Of a stretch of DNA of 64,000 nucleotides, positions 23,865 through 34,560 are shown one piece after another; within the stretch, counting starts at the first letter, position 1, and every line of letters starts with the position of its first letter. Position numbers and translations under genes: made by a program. The DNA is taken from contig AP031351.1 of assembly GCA_037833965.1 (NCBI GenBank), positions 9,746,501-9,810,500 on the forward strand, read 5' to 3'. The notes below the pieces were generated by a model. The model was given only the letters and a program-made list of their open reading frames with translations. It did no database searches and was not told the origin of the DNA. The DNA is from Marchantia polymorpha subsp. ruderalis (Eukaryota; Streptophyta; Marchantiopsida; Marchantiales; Marchantiaceae).

Positions 23865-24245
23865 TGAGTGACCACGCTGTACCGTGCATCCTCCGAGCAT
23901 CCTCCGAGTTGAGTTCCTCCTCCGAGTCGAGCCTCCGAGTCGAGCACTGCAGTATTTCTGGGAGTGACAGTCGCCTAGAATTCAAACTCTACAAAAGTCT
24001 GTTAAACGTGACACTTTTACTCTGTGTGTTGCCTCTGTCCCTGTGGGTTCGATCTTTTTACCACCATACTGCAAGTTTTAGCCTTTGGTGGGTTATTACA
24101 CTTAGTCATGACTAGATAAATCTAGCTATAACTAACTAGTTTAGTCATAACTAGCTAGACTTAGCTATGCCTTGGCTAATCGTACTTGATCACTTGACCA
24201 CTTCTAGGACTTAGTACATATGTGCAACACCCGGTCTTACAGATC

Positions 24246-24515
24246 CGTAGTCAGTCGCAACTATCGGGTCTGGACAACTTGCAGCGTACAGGGTTCAAGC
24301 GGCAGAGATCCAGATCCCCTGAGCGCAGGAGAGTTCAGTTTCGGGTTCCATCCCCTAACAAGAGGAACTTGAAGACCTTGATGTGTTGGAGATGTGGCAA
24401 GAATGTCCATATCAAGGACTGTCGGATGACAATAAGAGATGCAAATCTTCCTCAAGTGGCGAATGTTGCAGAGCATCTTCATTCCGAAGAGGAAGACGTG
24501 TTTGACGGTCTATGA
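24246..24515 (+). pseudogene. copia gag, nucleocapsid part
   Basis: Continues gag in the same phase after the 13181-24241 insertion (IRSQSQLSGLDNL...). A zinc-knuckle-like CWRCGKNVHIKDC lies at 24384-24422. Canonical CCHC is C-x2-C-x4-H-x4-C; here only three residues separate His and the last Cys, so one codon has been lost. The frame ends in TGA at 24513-24515 but the same phase continues into the protease. Confidence 0.8.
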
Positions 24516-24775
24516 TGCGAGAGATATGCTCTCTGTAGTTCACCAACAGTTGTTGATGATGTATGGATTTTGGATAGTGCTTGTTCTTATCACATTTGTT
24601 ACCTTAGAGAGTTCTTTTGTACTTTCTCAGGATCAAACGGATCCGTTCTCATAGGGAATGACCAACCTTGTAAGATTGAGGATGTTGGATCTATAAAAAT
24701 CCACATGTTAGATGGTGTCAACCGAACACTAACACATGTTAGGTTTATACCTAATATGAGAAAGAACTTGATCAC
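24516..24775 (+). pseudogene. copia aspartic protease
   Basis: WILDSACSYHIC (Asp at 24573) is the D-S-A/G-x-S-x-H active-site signature of copia proteases. The frame runs to MRKNLIT at 24775 and is cut by the hAT-like element. It resumes in phase as LGVLDSHGLEWNS after 26163. Confidence 0.8.
24768..24775. repeat. 8-bp target duplication TTGATCAC, left
   Basis: Repeated exactly at 26156-26163. Removing one copy together with 24776-26155 restores the frame K-N-L-I-T-L-G-V-L-D of the copia polyprotein. Confidence 0.9.
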
Positions 24776-25404
24776 TAGGACTCTGTACATTAGGCATTCT
24801 AAAAATAGATGCCTAATATCTCTAATATCACAGGTGTCGAATCGCTAATCTTCAGAAGAATTTCGCGAACATTCAAGGGAGTAAAGAAAATTCTCTCGAA
24901 CATTCAACGCAAGAAAGGAGAGGAGTCGCGTCGCTCGCGTGCTCCGTTTGAAGTGCGCGTTAACTGAGGTGTAGAAAACTTTGTGTACATACTATACACG
25001 CGCAGATTTCTCAATTTCTGATAAATCGTCGTGACGCTCTTCTTGATGTTAAAATACAATGTCTTCCTTCTTCACTGTACTGATGTACAGTAACTTTTTT
25101 GACGTTTCAAAAATAGCAGAGTTCTATACAGCGGGAGTCCAACAGTAGAGGAGGCTTGGCAGATCCAACAGGCGGGGAGTTAGCACATGTATATAGTGGG
25201 AATCATCACTACCTAGTGGGAACTTTCCGTCTGAGGTACAATCCTACACCTTATTTTAAATTACATTCGTACTCTGAGTTCACTTGTCCTCATAAGGTTA
25301 TCGACTTTATTTTTTTATGAGTTTGGATTTGATCTCACAACACTGAAGTCATTTAAGCACTATATCACACTCTAGTAGGAGATTTCCTACTCTCCTTGTT
25401 CTTG

Positions 25405-25469
25405 ACACTACACTCTGTACGAATCTCGTTACTACAGAGTGTAGTGTTAAGAACACTACACTCTGTAGT
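25405..25469. repeat. Inverted/direct repeat cluster CACTACACTCTGTA
   Basis: ACACTACACTCTGTA is followed by its inverse complement TACAGAGTGTAGTGT and then by another forward copy. The first pair can fold into a hairpin of about 15 bp. It lies near the centre of the hAT-like element. Confidence 0.7.
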
Positions 25470-25490
25470 CTTCTTTATATTACCTTAGTC

Positions 25491-25574
25491 TTCTATGGTG
25501 TTGTGGGGTATCACGTGAGCCTAACACAATAGAGGTCTCTGGTCTGAGCCTAGTTAAAGCACCCACTTAACACT
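25491..25574. repeat. ~84-bp direct repeat, copy 1
   Basis: Begins TTCTATGGTGTTGTGGGGTA and recurs at 25728-25810 with a handful of differences, offset 237 bp. It lies inside the hAT-like element. Confidence 0.85.
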
Positions 25575-25727
25575 CTTTTGTAGGTTGAGAGATGATTTCG
25601 TGTCGAGTGTGGCGTGAATGTCATTTCGGATATTTTCAAGGATCCTTAAGAGGGAGTTATATTACCTTACGGCTATGTGCATATTTCAAGACTTTGAGAC
25701 TTCCGGATCCCGTTCTATGACTCAGTG

Positions 25728-25810
25728 TTCTATGGTGTTGTGGGGTATCACGTGAGTCTAACACAATAAAGGTCTCTGGTCCGAGCCTAGTTAAAGCACT
25801 CACTTAGTCT
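25728..25810. repeat. ~84-bp direct repeat, copy 2
   Basis: Second copy of 25491-25574. It is followed by CACTTAGTC where copy 1 has CACTTAACAC, so homology fades there. Confidence 0.85.
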
Positions 25811-26163
25811 TTGGCTTACAATCCATTCTGACATCTGTATGTCAATGGTGACGGGTTCAAGATCGTGGTCAGAAGCCACGATCAACTTAGTTTCAATTTG
25901 ACAGAATGAGTAAGAAGTAATATCACTGAAATATTATGTTTTTCAGAGAGCAAGTTCATGCTTCAGAACTTGTTGAAACTTTATCATTCATTTGTAAACT
26001 TAGTTTGAATTTGATAGAATCAGTAAGAAGGTTTTTCTGACCCTCATATTGTATGTAAACAATGATGCCTAATCGTGCCTAATTTTATTTTGTCTGTGTG
26101 CCTAATATACTTATATTAGGCACAAATAGACATATGCCTAATGTACAGAGGCATGTTGATCAC

Positions 26164-27640
26164 CCTTGGAGTGTTAGACTCACATGGCTTGGAGTGGAAC
26201 TCTAGGCATGGAGTGTTAGATGTCAAATCCAGTGATAAGAAGGTTATACTTAAGGGATATAAGCACAATAATCTGTACTTATTAGAGTGCATCACAATTT
26301 GTGGAGAAGTCAACTATACCAGAATTGCAGAGAGATGTCTCATTTATGGCATTCTAGACTAGGCAATATGAGTGATAGTTACAAGTCTCTTCTTGATGAG
26401 AAAAAAGTGTTACCGGGTTAGGGTACACTTGATTTTGCATTTTGTGAACACTGCATCATGGGAAAATAGCATAGGCGAGCCTTTAGTGTTGGAACTCACA
26501 ATTCCAAGGAGATACTGGAGTATGTACATAGTGACGTGTGGGTCCATCTCCTACTGCCTCACTCTCAGGAGAATTCTACTATGTTTCTTTTATGGATGAT
26601 TACTCCAGGTATGTGTGGGTATGTTTTCTTACCCACAAGTCTGAGATCTTTTTCACCTTCAAAACTTGGTGCATACAAGTTGAGACTCATATTGACAAAA
26701 GAGTAAAATATTTACCATCAGATAATGGTTGCGAATATACTTCTGAGAAGTTTCAGAGGTATTGTACAGAGGAGGAGATTACTCGTCACTTCACGACAGT
26801 TTACACTCTCCAACAAAACGCTGTTTCTGAAAGAGTGAACAGAAAAGTGTTGAAGAAGTTGTAGAGTATGCTAAGTGGATCTGGTTTACCAGGAGAGTTT
26901 TGGGCCGAAGCCGTCAACACCGCAGTTTATTCAGTAAACCTCTCTCCTTCTAGTGCAATTCATTTTTCCACACCGTTTGAACTCAGGCATAAACGGACGG
27001 CGGATTACAGTCGCTTGAAGGTTTTTGGCTGTACTGCTTATCCTCTTACACAAAAGGAGCACAGAATTAAGTTGGACCCTACGTCCAAGAAATGTCGTTT
27101 TCTTGGATATGCTAGTGGAGTGAAAGGTAATAGGCTATGGGATCCACTAGCCCGTAAGGTGATTGTCAGTTGAGATGTTTCTTTCAATGAGCTTGGCTTA
27201 TTGAAAGAGGGGGAGAATTCAAAGACTCCTCGCACTGATAAGAGGAAATCTCCAGTCACGGATATCGTTGTGGGGGAGTTTGATCATTATATCACTAATG
27301 ATATGTCACAAGAAGAAGCATCGGTGCATCAACAACAGGAGGAACATGAGCGAATTATAATTGATGAGCCTATTGCAATACTTTCAGAGAATAGAGATCA
27401 ACCGGAAATGTCTACTAAGAGATCACATCGTGCTAGTAGGGCTCCTGAAAGGTTTAGCGTGTGGGCAAATTCATCCATTCTAGAAGATTGTGACTTTGAT
27501 GTCGAAGATAGGGATGGTATGGCGTTGATTTTGGAAGAAGTTGAACCTTCTTCATACAGGGAAGCTCAAGCTTCGGTCAACAAGCTTGTGTGGAATGCTG
27601 CTATGGAGCGGGAGATGGAATCCTTGATCAACAATAAGAT
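26164..27640 (+). pseudogene. copia integrase region
   Basis: After the hAT-like insertion comes the pre-integrase HHCC zinc finger region (HLWHSRLGNM ... FCEHCIMGK, two TAG stops). The rve core follows: DVW, then a one-base deletion near 26543, GEFYYVSFMDDYSRYVWV, LPSDNGCEYTS and SERVNRK. These carry the D, D and E expected of a DD35E integrase. FWAEAVNTAVYSVN and LKVFGCTAY are typical copia C-terminal motifs. In-frame stops at about 26862, 27172 and 27642 make it inactive. Confidence 0.88.
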
Positions 27641-28240
27641 TTGAGAGCTGGTTGAGCCTCTTACGGATCAAACGCTGATTGACTCCAAGTGAGTGTACAA
27701 GCTGAAAGACAATCCAAGAGCAAACGAGGCAAGAATCTTCAAAGCTAGGTTGGTGGCTAGAGGTTTCACCCAAGTGAAGAGCGTGGACTAGAACAAAGTT
27801 TTCTCACCGGTAGCTAAGTATGCTACATTTTGTATGGTATGTGCACTGATTGCGATATTTGATCTTGTTATGGATCAGATGGATGTGGTTACAGCTTTTC
27901 TCTATGGATATTTAGAGTAGGAGATCTACATGAAACAACATGTTGGTTTTGAGATCAAAGGAAAAGAGAGTTTGATTTGTAGATTATTGAAATCATTGTA
28001 TGGATTGAAGCAACCTCCTAGGCAATTGAACACGCAATTTGATGAGCTCATGAAGGCACAAGGATTTTTACGGAGCGTGTATGATCTTTACATGAAGAAG
28101 GTGAATGATGAGACGTTCAATTTCATCATTTTAGTACTCTACGTTGACGATATGCTCATACTGGCGAAAAACCAATCCGATGTTGATGAATGCAAGAGTA
28201 AGTTGAAGTCTGCATTTAAGATGAAGAATATGAGGGAGTT
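27641..28240 (+). pseudogene. copia reverse transcriptase, N-terminal part
   Basis: Copia RT motifs: VYKLKDNPRANEARIFKARL, VARGFTQV, MDVVTAFLYGYLE, LLKSLYGLKQPPRQ and YVDDMLILAKN with the YVDD catalytic centre at about 28140. Stops TGA (27690), TAG (27788) and TAG (27918) interrupt it. The frame reaches KMKNMRE and is cut by element C at 28241. Confidence 0.9.
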
Positions 28241-28337
28241 TGTAATAACCCACCAAAGGCTAAAACTGCAGTATGGTGGTAAAAAGGTCGAACCCTCAGG
28301 AACAGAAGCAACACACAGAGTACAAAGTGTCACGTTT

Positions 28338-28392
28338 AACAGACTTTTGGAGAGTTTGAATTCTCAGGCGACTGTCACTCCCAGAAATACTG
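28338..28392. repeat. Subterminal 55-bp block, outer copy (element C)
   Basis: Counterpart of 13768-13822 in element A. A second copy lies at about 28778-28832 in the same orientation. Confidence 0.75.
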
Positions 28393-29293
28393 CAAGTGCT
28401 CAACTCGGAGGCCACTCGGAGGATGCTCAACTCGGATGTCACTCGGAGGATGCACAGTGCAGCGTAAGTCACTCAACACACACACCTGAAACTGGAAAAG
28501 CACAACTCGGAGGTCGGTCAGGACCTCCGCTTAGGATTTCAGGGGGAAAAGTCTCTCAAGAGTACATTTAGAGGCTCTGCAGGTAGTGACTCCCACTCCG
28601 GCTTTTACAACCCCTCCGCTAGTTTCTGCTAGCGCAGGGAACCCGGATTGGACTTCCCACTTCGGAACGAAGTCACTCATACGCGGTGGACGTCACCCTC
28701 AACTCACATCAAGCGCAGAGAATACAGGCCCGACTGAGAAACTCAACTGAGACACAATCCAGTAACACACACACCATAACAGTCTATTGAAGAGTTTGAA
28801 TTCTTAGGCACTTGTCATTCCCAGAATTACTACAGAGGTGTGCCCTGAGGGTGCCTTCTGCAGCATAACCTGAATTGACAACCAAGGTTTACACGAAGTA
28901 ACAAAACTTCACTTTGGCATTCAGGGGAAACGTCCCGTAGGAGTACAATCACGATAAATCACTCGAAGGTGTAAGGGGGAACTGCTCAAGTATCTAACTC
29001 GCAACCGGCTCTGAGCATTGGCAATCACCCGCAGGTGTAGATCCGCACTACTCAAGTCTCTAACCGGTATACTAGCTCTGAACATTCAGCCGAAGGCCTT
29101 CAGCTACAAAATGCGGTACCTTCGTCAAGCTGTAGCTCCTTTGCGTGGTGCCAGAACTAAACACACAAACACGCCGAGAAAGTGAGTTCCTGATCTGCAC
29201 TTCCGAAACTGGAAGAATCCCAAGGCAAAACGCCTTGAACTACTTTATACCTTCTAAGGTCCTAACTAACACTACACTGCACTACCTGCTATT

Positions 29294-32071
29294 CTAATTG
29301 CCTGCACGGAACCAAGCTACACTACTGCACTCTGCAGATCCTGTACTGCGCCTTCTGCGCGACGGACTGCCGCGCACTAACTCCCTACCCTGCCAGCCTT
29401 CCGCTCGGCTGCGCAACCCCAGCCGCCGAAGGACCCCGGTAACTTCCGACTCCAAGTGCGCCATAGTATCGCGCGCACCCGACAAGAAGGCCTCTAATTT
29501 CTTCGCCACTCGCCGCCGACTCCGACTGTCACCCTCCGTCAACGCCGCCGCCCGAAGCTCAAACTCCCTGAGTGTGATTTTCTCCTGCGCCGCCACTTCC
29601 CAGTGGGTGTAACCTCTGAGACAGTGGGTCACCCGCGCCACCAACTCCTCTCTCGTACGATCGGCATCACGCCGGCTGCTGCCTTCCACCTCTGTCAGCT
29701 GCATCTCAGCCTCCGCGCGCTGCGCCCTCAATTCCGCGCACTCGGATTGCAAGTTGCGCAACAACTCCTCATCCGCCTTGCGCGTGCTCTGACCTTGCTC
29801 TAATGCGCGCGTCTGGCGCGCAAGCTCCTCTGTCAGAATGCGGTTTTGTCTCCGCTCTTCCTGCAATTCCAACTCAATCCTTGCCCGCATCAGCTCAACA
29901 TCCTCCTGGGCTTTCATCGCCGCATCCTCACGCTGTTGTTGCAGGGCTTGTTGCAGCCTCTTCGTGATCGCCAGGTGCTGTTGGAGGGCATTATTCTTCA
30001 TCTCCAACGCTTGGCACCTAGTGCCCCAAATGGCCACCTTGGTCCTCGTTCTGTTCTTGACTAACTCCACATAAGACTGCGGTTTTCTAGGATTCGCGTA
30101 CTTTGCTGCCTTGCGATCCAAATATCGCAAGAGTGGCACTATCTGCTCGCACAGTACCCCTGTTGGCGTCCCATGCACAGAGTCCGCTTCTTGTTCTTCC
30201 GAACTCGTCTCATCCTCTGTTTCGAGGATTTCAGTCGCCACAGAAGCTCTTGGCGACTTCCTGAAACTGTGGTGCGTGGCAGCTTCCGCCGCGACTGCCG
30301 CTCCAGTCCCTGCTAAGATATCCAAGGTAGTGGGAGATCCCACTGCCTGAGCCTCCGCTCCGACTTGATCTCCTGTTCTCGAAGGGGTCGGCGCCGCAGT
30401 CACTCTTGTCGCCTCTGCACCGCCCACTTCTACTGCCTGCTCCTCCGGCGCGATCTGCGCGGAAGGTGTCTTCGCCGGAGGTGTGTCCGCCGAAGGCGCC
30501 CGCACAATGGTCGCCGGGTCTATCCGATTCGCAGTCGGCGAATCTGGCCGACTCTTAGTTGACCGACTCGCAGTCGGCCGACTAGCAGTTGTCCGAGTGG
30601 CAGTCGGATCCACTCTGCATGTCTTCACTCCACTTGGTCGCTTCGCTGGAGGCGCTTCCTCAAAAGCGTCTTCTTCCGAAGGCGACTCCTTGAGAGTCAT
30701 TGGCTCTGCAGCCAAACTCTCTTCTGCTCCCGGCCTACTGTCCAGTTCAACACGCTGTTCTCGCCGACCTGCACTTGGCCGACCTTCAGTCGCCCGACTC
30801 GTAGTCGGCCGACTCTTAGTTCGCCTGACTTCTTCCGAAGGCATCCGCGCCTTCTTCGCAGAGGGGTTCATCGACCTCCCCAGAATCTGCGCGATTATCT
30901 CCTCCTGCGTGGGCAGGACATTCCGCCGGACCGGAGTACGCCCGGTCTCCGCACTGCTAGTCGGCAACACCATCTTACGTGCCCTCTGCTTCGGCCGGCT
31001 GTAAAGCTCGTGGGTTGGCCGACTTTGAGTCGACGCAGCGGGAGCTTCCGGCTGCCTGTCTTCTGGCCTCTCATCCCATTTCCGCTTCCGTGGTGCACGC
31101 TCACGTTGATGCTCTTCTTCTGCTCTTGCCGGAGCCGGAGCTGGACTGGCAGGTGCTTCGTCCGGATCTGTGTCCACTTCAGCCTCCCGCAAGTATCTAC
31201 CCGGATTACTCCGGGTCAGCAGCGGAAATCGCGTCCGCTCTTAAGCTGTCAAACATCCCATCGCTCGATAGAACACGATCAGGTAAGGCGAAAGATGATT
31301 GAGGGTCCCTCCTCTCTCTTCTTGCGCATGTTGGCGCGTCACCTTCCACAGGAGCCGTGCCCAATGAATCGGAGCTCCTGACAACACTAGCTCCACAAAT
31401 CCCACTTGCCAACCATGCATGTAGGCGGTCTTAGTCGGCTGCAATATTTGAAGCAATGCAGTCGCGACATTTCTCCGCAATCGATCTTTGTAATCCCGCG
31501 TCCGGAAGCCGTTCTTGGGATGCCTGCCAACCTTGAAAAGATCATTGTAGGAGTTCTCTTCCTCCTTCGACACCTTCACGCCTTCGGCCTCGAAGAGGAG
31601 ATATCCTTCCTCGCCTGCACACCTTCCTAATACCTGCGCCCAGTGACTAATGTCCCACCTCTCTGGATGGGGGCGGAATCCGCGCGCGGGCTGGTGTTTC
31701 TCCCGCAAATATTCGCGCACCATCTCCGGACACGTCCAATTCCATCCCCACAGGAGGAAATCAAGCTTCAACTTCGTCAACACATCCTGGAATGCGCGCA
31801 GACCGATCTGCGGCACTCTGAGTGGAGACACTCGCAGCTGGGGGACCTTCGACATATTTCTTGCTCCCTCCTGCACACACAGACGCTCGACCCTCCCGCT
31901 CGATCTCTCACAATCGCCGCTGCGCGTCGGCCGCTCAGACACTAACTGAAATTGCTCTCTCCTCCCTTGCGCGCTCAATTTCTCTACTCTCAAACTCTCT
32001 GCAGGGTCCGTCAAGATCCTCGCGCAATTTGCCTCCGCGCGCCTGGTTGCTACGCACTCCTTCCTGCTCAC
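29294..32071 (-). pseudogene. Orphan ORF of element C, one stop
   Basis: Same architecture as the copy B protein. The frame is open from 32071 (MSKVPQLRV at about 31858) to a TAA at 31241-31243, just after FYRAMGCLTA, and continues in the same phase from ERTRFPLL to 29294. So a single nonsense change separates it from a full-length protein. Conserved N-terminal block, PSA/R-rich linker, coiled coil and HWEVAA motif are all present. CCGACT...AGTCGG hairpins dominate the linker DNA. Function unknown. Confidence 0.8.
30480..30990. repeat. CCGACT-loop-AGTCGG mini-hairpins in the ORF C linker
   Basis: The stem CCGACT/AGTCGG with loops of 3-8 bases (for example CCGACTCGCAGTCGG near 30570) and its partial forms recur through 30525-30610 and 30770-30830. 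Element B has the same type, for example CCGACTGCGAGTCGG near 21850. Together with GCCGAAGGC units they code for the Pro/Ser/Thr/Arg linker. Confidence 0.75.
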
Positions 32072-32369
32072 TGATTACTGTACTCTCTCCAACTCACTGA
32101 AGGTCTCTCCGCCCGATTGAGCTGCACGCCTTAAGCTCTCAAGCTGGGAAACTCAAAATCAAGAATGAGAGAATGAGAGTAGAGAGCAGACTTTTCTTCT
32201 CTGAAATCAAGATCGCACAACGTCCTTCGTAGGCTATGGGTTACAACCCCACTTGATTACGCAGCCGGCTATGCGGCCTAACGGTTCTTCCTCGCATGCT
32301 CAAATTCACGCCTCCGCGCTGCGCGCACTCGCATGCTTGAACGTTGAATTCTCCCGTCGCCATCGTCCG

Positions 32370-33165
32370 CCGGCTCTGAGTTCGTCATCGCCGAGGGCTT
32401 CCGACCTCGAGTTCGCCGCGGTGGAGCGTACGCTCCGACTATTTTGTCTTTTCCCAACCTACTCATCGCTGGAGGTGTATCGCCGAAGGCGTACTCCTTC
32501 TCCGTTGGCGCCTTGCTGGAGGCGCACATCAAGTCGGCGCGAATTACACCGACACGTACTTGTATAACTTCTTTTGTCCGTTCTGCCCCGCGTATCGCCG
32601 ACGGCGCGTATCCCGCCTGCGCAAATTATGCCGGCGCATCCGCCTGTCCGCGCAACGCCGGAGGCGTACATCAGGTCGGCACTTCTCTTCCGCCGCACAG
32701 CCGCCGAAGGCGCTTCCGCCTCCGACTTGATCTCCTCTCATGAGCGCGTGGTTCCGCCGAAGGCGTACGGGGGTCCTTCCCGAAGGTGAACCCTAGCGCG
32801 AACAGCGCATCGCCGGATGCAAGTTTACCGATGCTCATAACTTTCTCGTCCCTGATCCATCTCAGGCGTTCTTGGGCTCGTTAGTTCGAGCGTCCTGAGC
32901 TCTTTCCAATGAGACCTTAACCAAATAGAACTACCGTGAACCTTGATCGTTATGAAGGTTTCTCTCCCGCGCCAACGGCGCATCTCCGAAGGCGCACTCC
33001 AGGTCGGAAGCATTCAGAGGTCCTTGCCGGCTTCTGACGTTTTCAGCGACATCTCCTCCGGAGGTGTCTGTGCCGAAAGCGTACCTTCCCTACGCGCCCG
33101 AGGCGCGTGGGTAAAGACACCTCAGCAAAGGAGATCTTGCCGAAGGCGCCGAAGGCGTTTGGCGC
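32370..33165. repeat. Mini-hairpin cluster in the 5' noncoding part of C
   Basis: GCCGAAGGCG and variants (for example near 32480, 32700, 32755, 33133 and 33142) are scattered upstream of ORF C, as in A and B. Confidence 0.7.
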
Positions 33166-33320
33166 CGTTGCGCCCAACTCCGTAATTCTTCGTGACCCGC
33201 GATCTCCTCAATTCACTCTATTTAACGTACCATTTCCTAACTACAGATACTGCTTCGGTACTTCTTTTTCAAAATTGTTTAAATTCCGCGAAAAAACAAA
33301 AAGTGTGTTACCACATAGTC

Positions 33321-34200
33321 GAACAGAATATTAGGCATGGAGATCCATACGGATCATGAACAAAAGAGACTATGGTTGAGTCAATGGAAGTATGTCCGTC
33401 GTATACTTGACAGGTTCAACATGATCGATTCCAAAGGAGTATGGACTTCTTTGGCGGCACATTTCAAACTCTTTGCAGCTCAATGTACTACCAATGCGAT
33501 GGAGAAAGGAAATATGTCATGTGTTTCCTATGAACAAGCCATAGCCTCATGTATTTGATGGTGTGCGCTAGGCCAGACATTGCTTTTGCGATGGGCAAGG
33601 TAAGCGTGTACATGTCAAATCCAGTGAAAGTTCACTGGGAAACAGTGAAATGGATTATGAGATATTTAAAGAGTAATTTGGATTATGACTTACTGTTTGA
33701 TGGTCTATTAGACAATGCCAAATCCTTGTTTGGTTACGTTGATGCTGACTACGTACATGATCTAGATAAAATGAGATCTACAACTAGGTATGTGTTCACA
33801 CTTGGCGGCGGAAGCATTAGTTGGAGGTCTACCTTGCAGAAATACGTAGCCCAGTCAACAACGGAAGCTGAATATGTGGCAGCAGCAGAAGCGGCAAAGG
33901 AAGTTATTTGGTTGGATAGGCTTATCATAGAAATGAAATTGAAGTATGGCTTGATTAATCTTCATTGTGATAGCCAAAGCGCTTTATATGTGACTACAAA
34001 CCAGGTCATGGATAGCAAGGTGAAGCACATTGACATCAGGTATCATTTTATCAGACAAGCAGTGTCTGATAAAACGATTGAGCTAGTCAAGATCAACGGT
34101 AAACTCAATCCAACTGATGCTTAGACCAAAGCTATTCCATTGGAGAGTTTCAAGCGACACTATGTTACCGTGCAAGCTGTGCATGGGAAGTACATGTAAA
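33321..34200 (+). pseudogene. copia RT C-terminus and RNase H
   Basis: RT resumes with NRILGMEIHTDHEQKRLWLS. A small deletion near 33550 shifts frame before MVCARPDIAFAMGKVS. RNase H motifs follow: YVDADYVHD, STTEAEYVAAAEA, LHCDSQSALY and KHIDIRYHFIR, with the acidic residues in place. A TAG interrupts it at 34123-34125. The end HGKYM with TAA lies near 34198. Confidence 0.9.
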
Positions 34201-34237
34201 ATTTGCTAGGATAGTAACTTAAGTTATCTCTTTATAT

Positions 34238-34545
34238 ATTTACTCTATCTTGTGATGGCTATGGTTTAGTTCTAATTAACTCTTGTGTAAAGAGAGTGCT
34301 TGTATTAAGTTTCTGTCTAGACTTCCCGCGGAGTAATTATATAGACTACAAGATCTCTGATCCCTCTATGTAAACAGGTTTTCTATTTAACTCTTTATGT
34401 TATTACTCTATCCTTTTATGGCTACAATCTAGTTCTAGTTAACTCTAGTGTAAAGAGAGACCTTGTGTTAGGAACTTACCGCTGAATCTAGAACTTCCCG
34501 CTGAATAATAATATAGGTTACAAAGGTTACTGTTTCCTTTACACA
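34238..34545. repeat. Tandem duplication in the copia 3' untranslated region
   Basis: About 34238-34360 and 34399-34520 are diverged copies: ACTCTATC, GATGGCTA or TATGGCTA, TAGTTCTA, GTAAAGAGAG and ACTTCCCGC occur in the same order. The pair lies between RNase H and the polypurine tract. Confidence 0.65.
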
Positions 34546-34548
34546 AGT

Positions 34549-34560
34549 TAAGTGGGAGAT
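34549..34560 (+). other. Polypurine tract
   Basis: TAAGTGGGAGAT directly precedes the right LTR. It is the priming site for plus-strand DNA in copia replication. Confidence 0.8.

Larger units (their letters stand above)
19221..24100 (+). mobile_element. TIR element copy B, ORF intact
   Basis: Starts TGTGGTAACACAC and ends GTGGGTTATTACA. Read inward from both ends these agree at 10 of 13 positions. Exact CTTAG duplications lie at 19216-19220 and 24101-24105. Layout: 1.2-1.35 kb of 5' noncoding DNA with mini-hairpins, one long ORF, and about 970 bp of 3' noncoding DNA with a (GT)n tract. It lies in the ~860-bp repeat in orientation opposite to copy A, about 240 bp away. Confidence 0.88.
13181..24241 (-). 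mobile_element. ~860-bp repeat interrupted by elements A and B
   Basis: Made of 13181-13671, 18988-19220 and 24106-24241 once A and B are removed. It is flanked by GATC at 13177-13180 and 24242-24245, and taking it out restores the gag frame (codons GTG ATC CGT AGT). Read on the minus strand it starts TGTAAGACCGGGTGTTGC, which resembles the start of many plant gypsy LTRs, so a solo LTR is possible, but its other end (GGAGGTTGTA) is not canonical. A relative of its 13225-13400 part lies in inverse orientation at about 55130-55260. Confidence 0.5.
24776..26155. mobile_element. Non-autonomous hAT-like element, 1380 bp
   Basis: 8-bp duplication, and terminal inverted repeats of about 21 bp with three mismatches in the first five bases: TAGGACTCTGTACATTAGGC on the left, CATGCCTCTGTACATTAGGC read inward from the right. 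Both ends carry extra subterminal copies of TGCCTAAT / ATTAGGC. Eight-bp duplications, short TIRs and subterminal hexamer clusters are hAT traits. No transposase frame is present, so movement would depend on an enzyme from elsewhere. Confidence 0.8.
28241..33315 (-). mobile_element. TIR element copy C
   Basis: Left end TGTAATAACCCACC, right end GTGTGTTACCACA, minus-strand ORF. The flanks GAGTT (28236-28240) and TAGTC (33316-33320) match at three of five positions. Deleting the element with one five-base copy restores the copia frame (MKNMRE-x-NRILGMEIH), so an original GAGTC-like duplication has mutated. It is closely related to A and B along its length. Confidence 0.87.
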
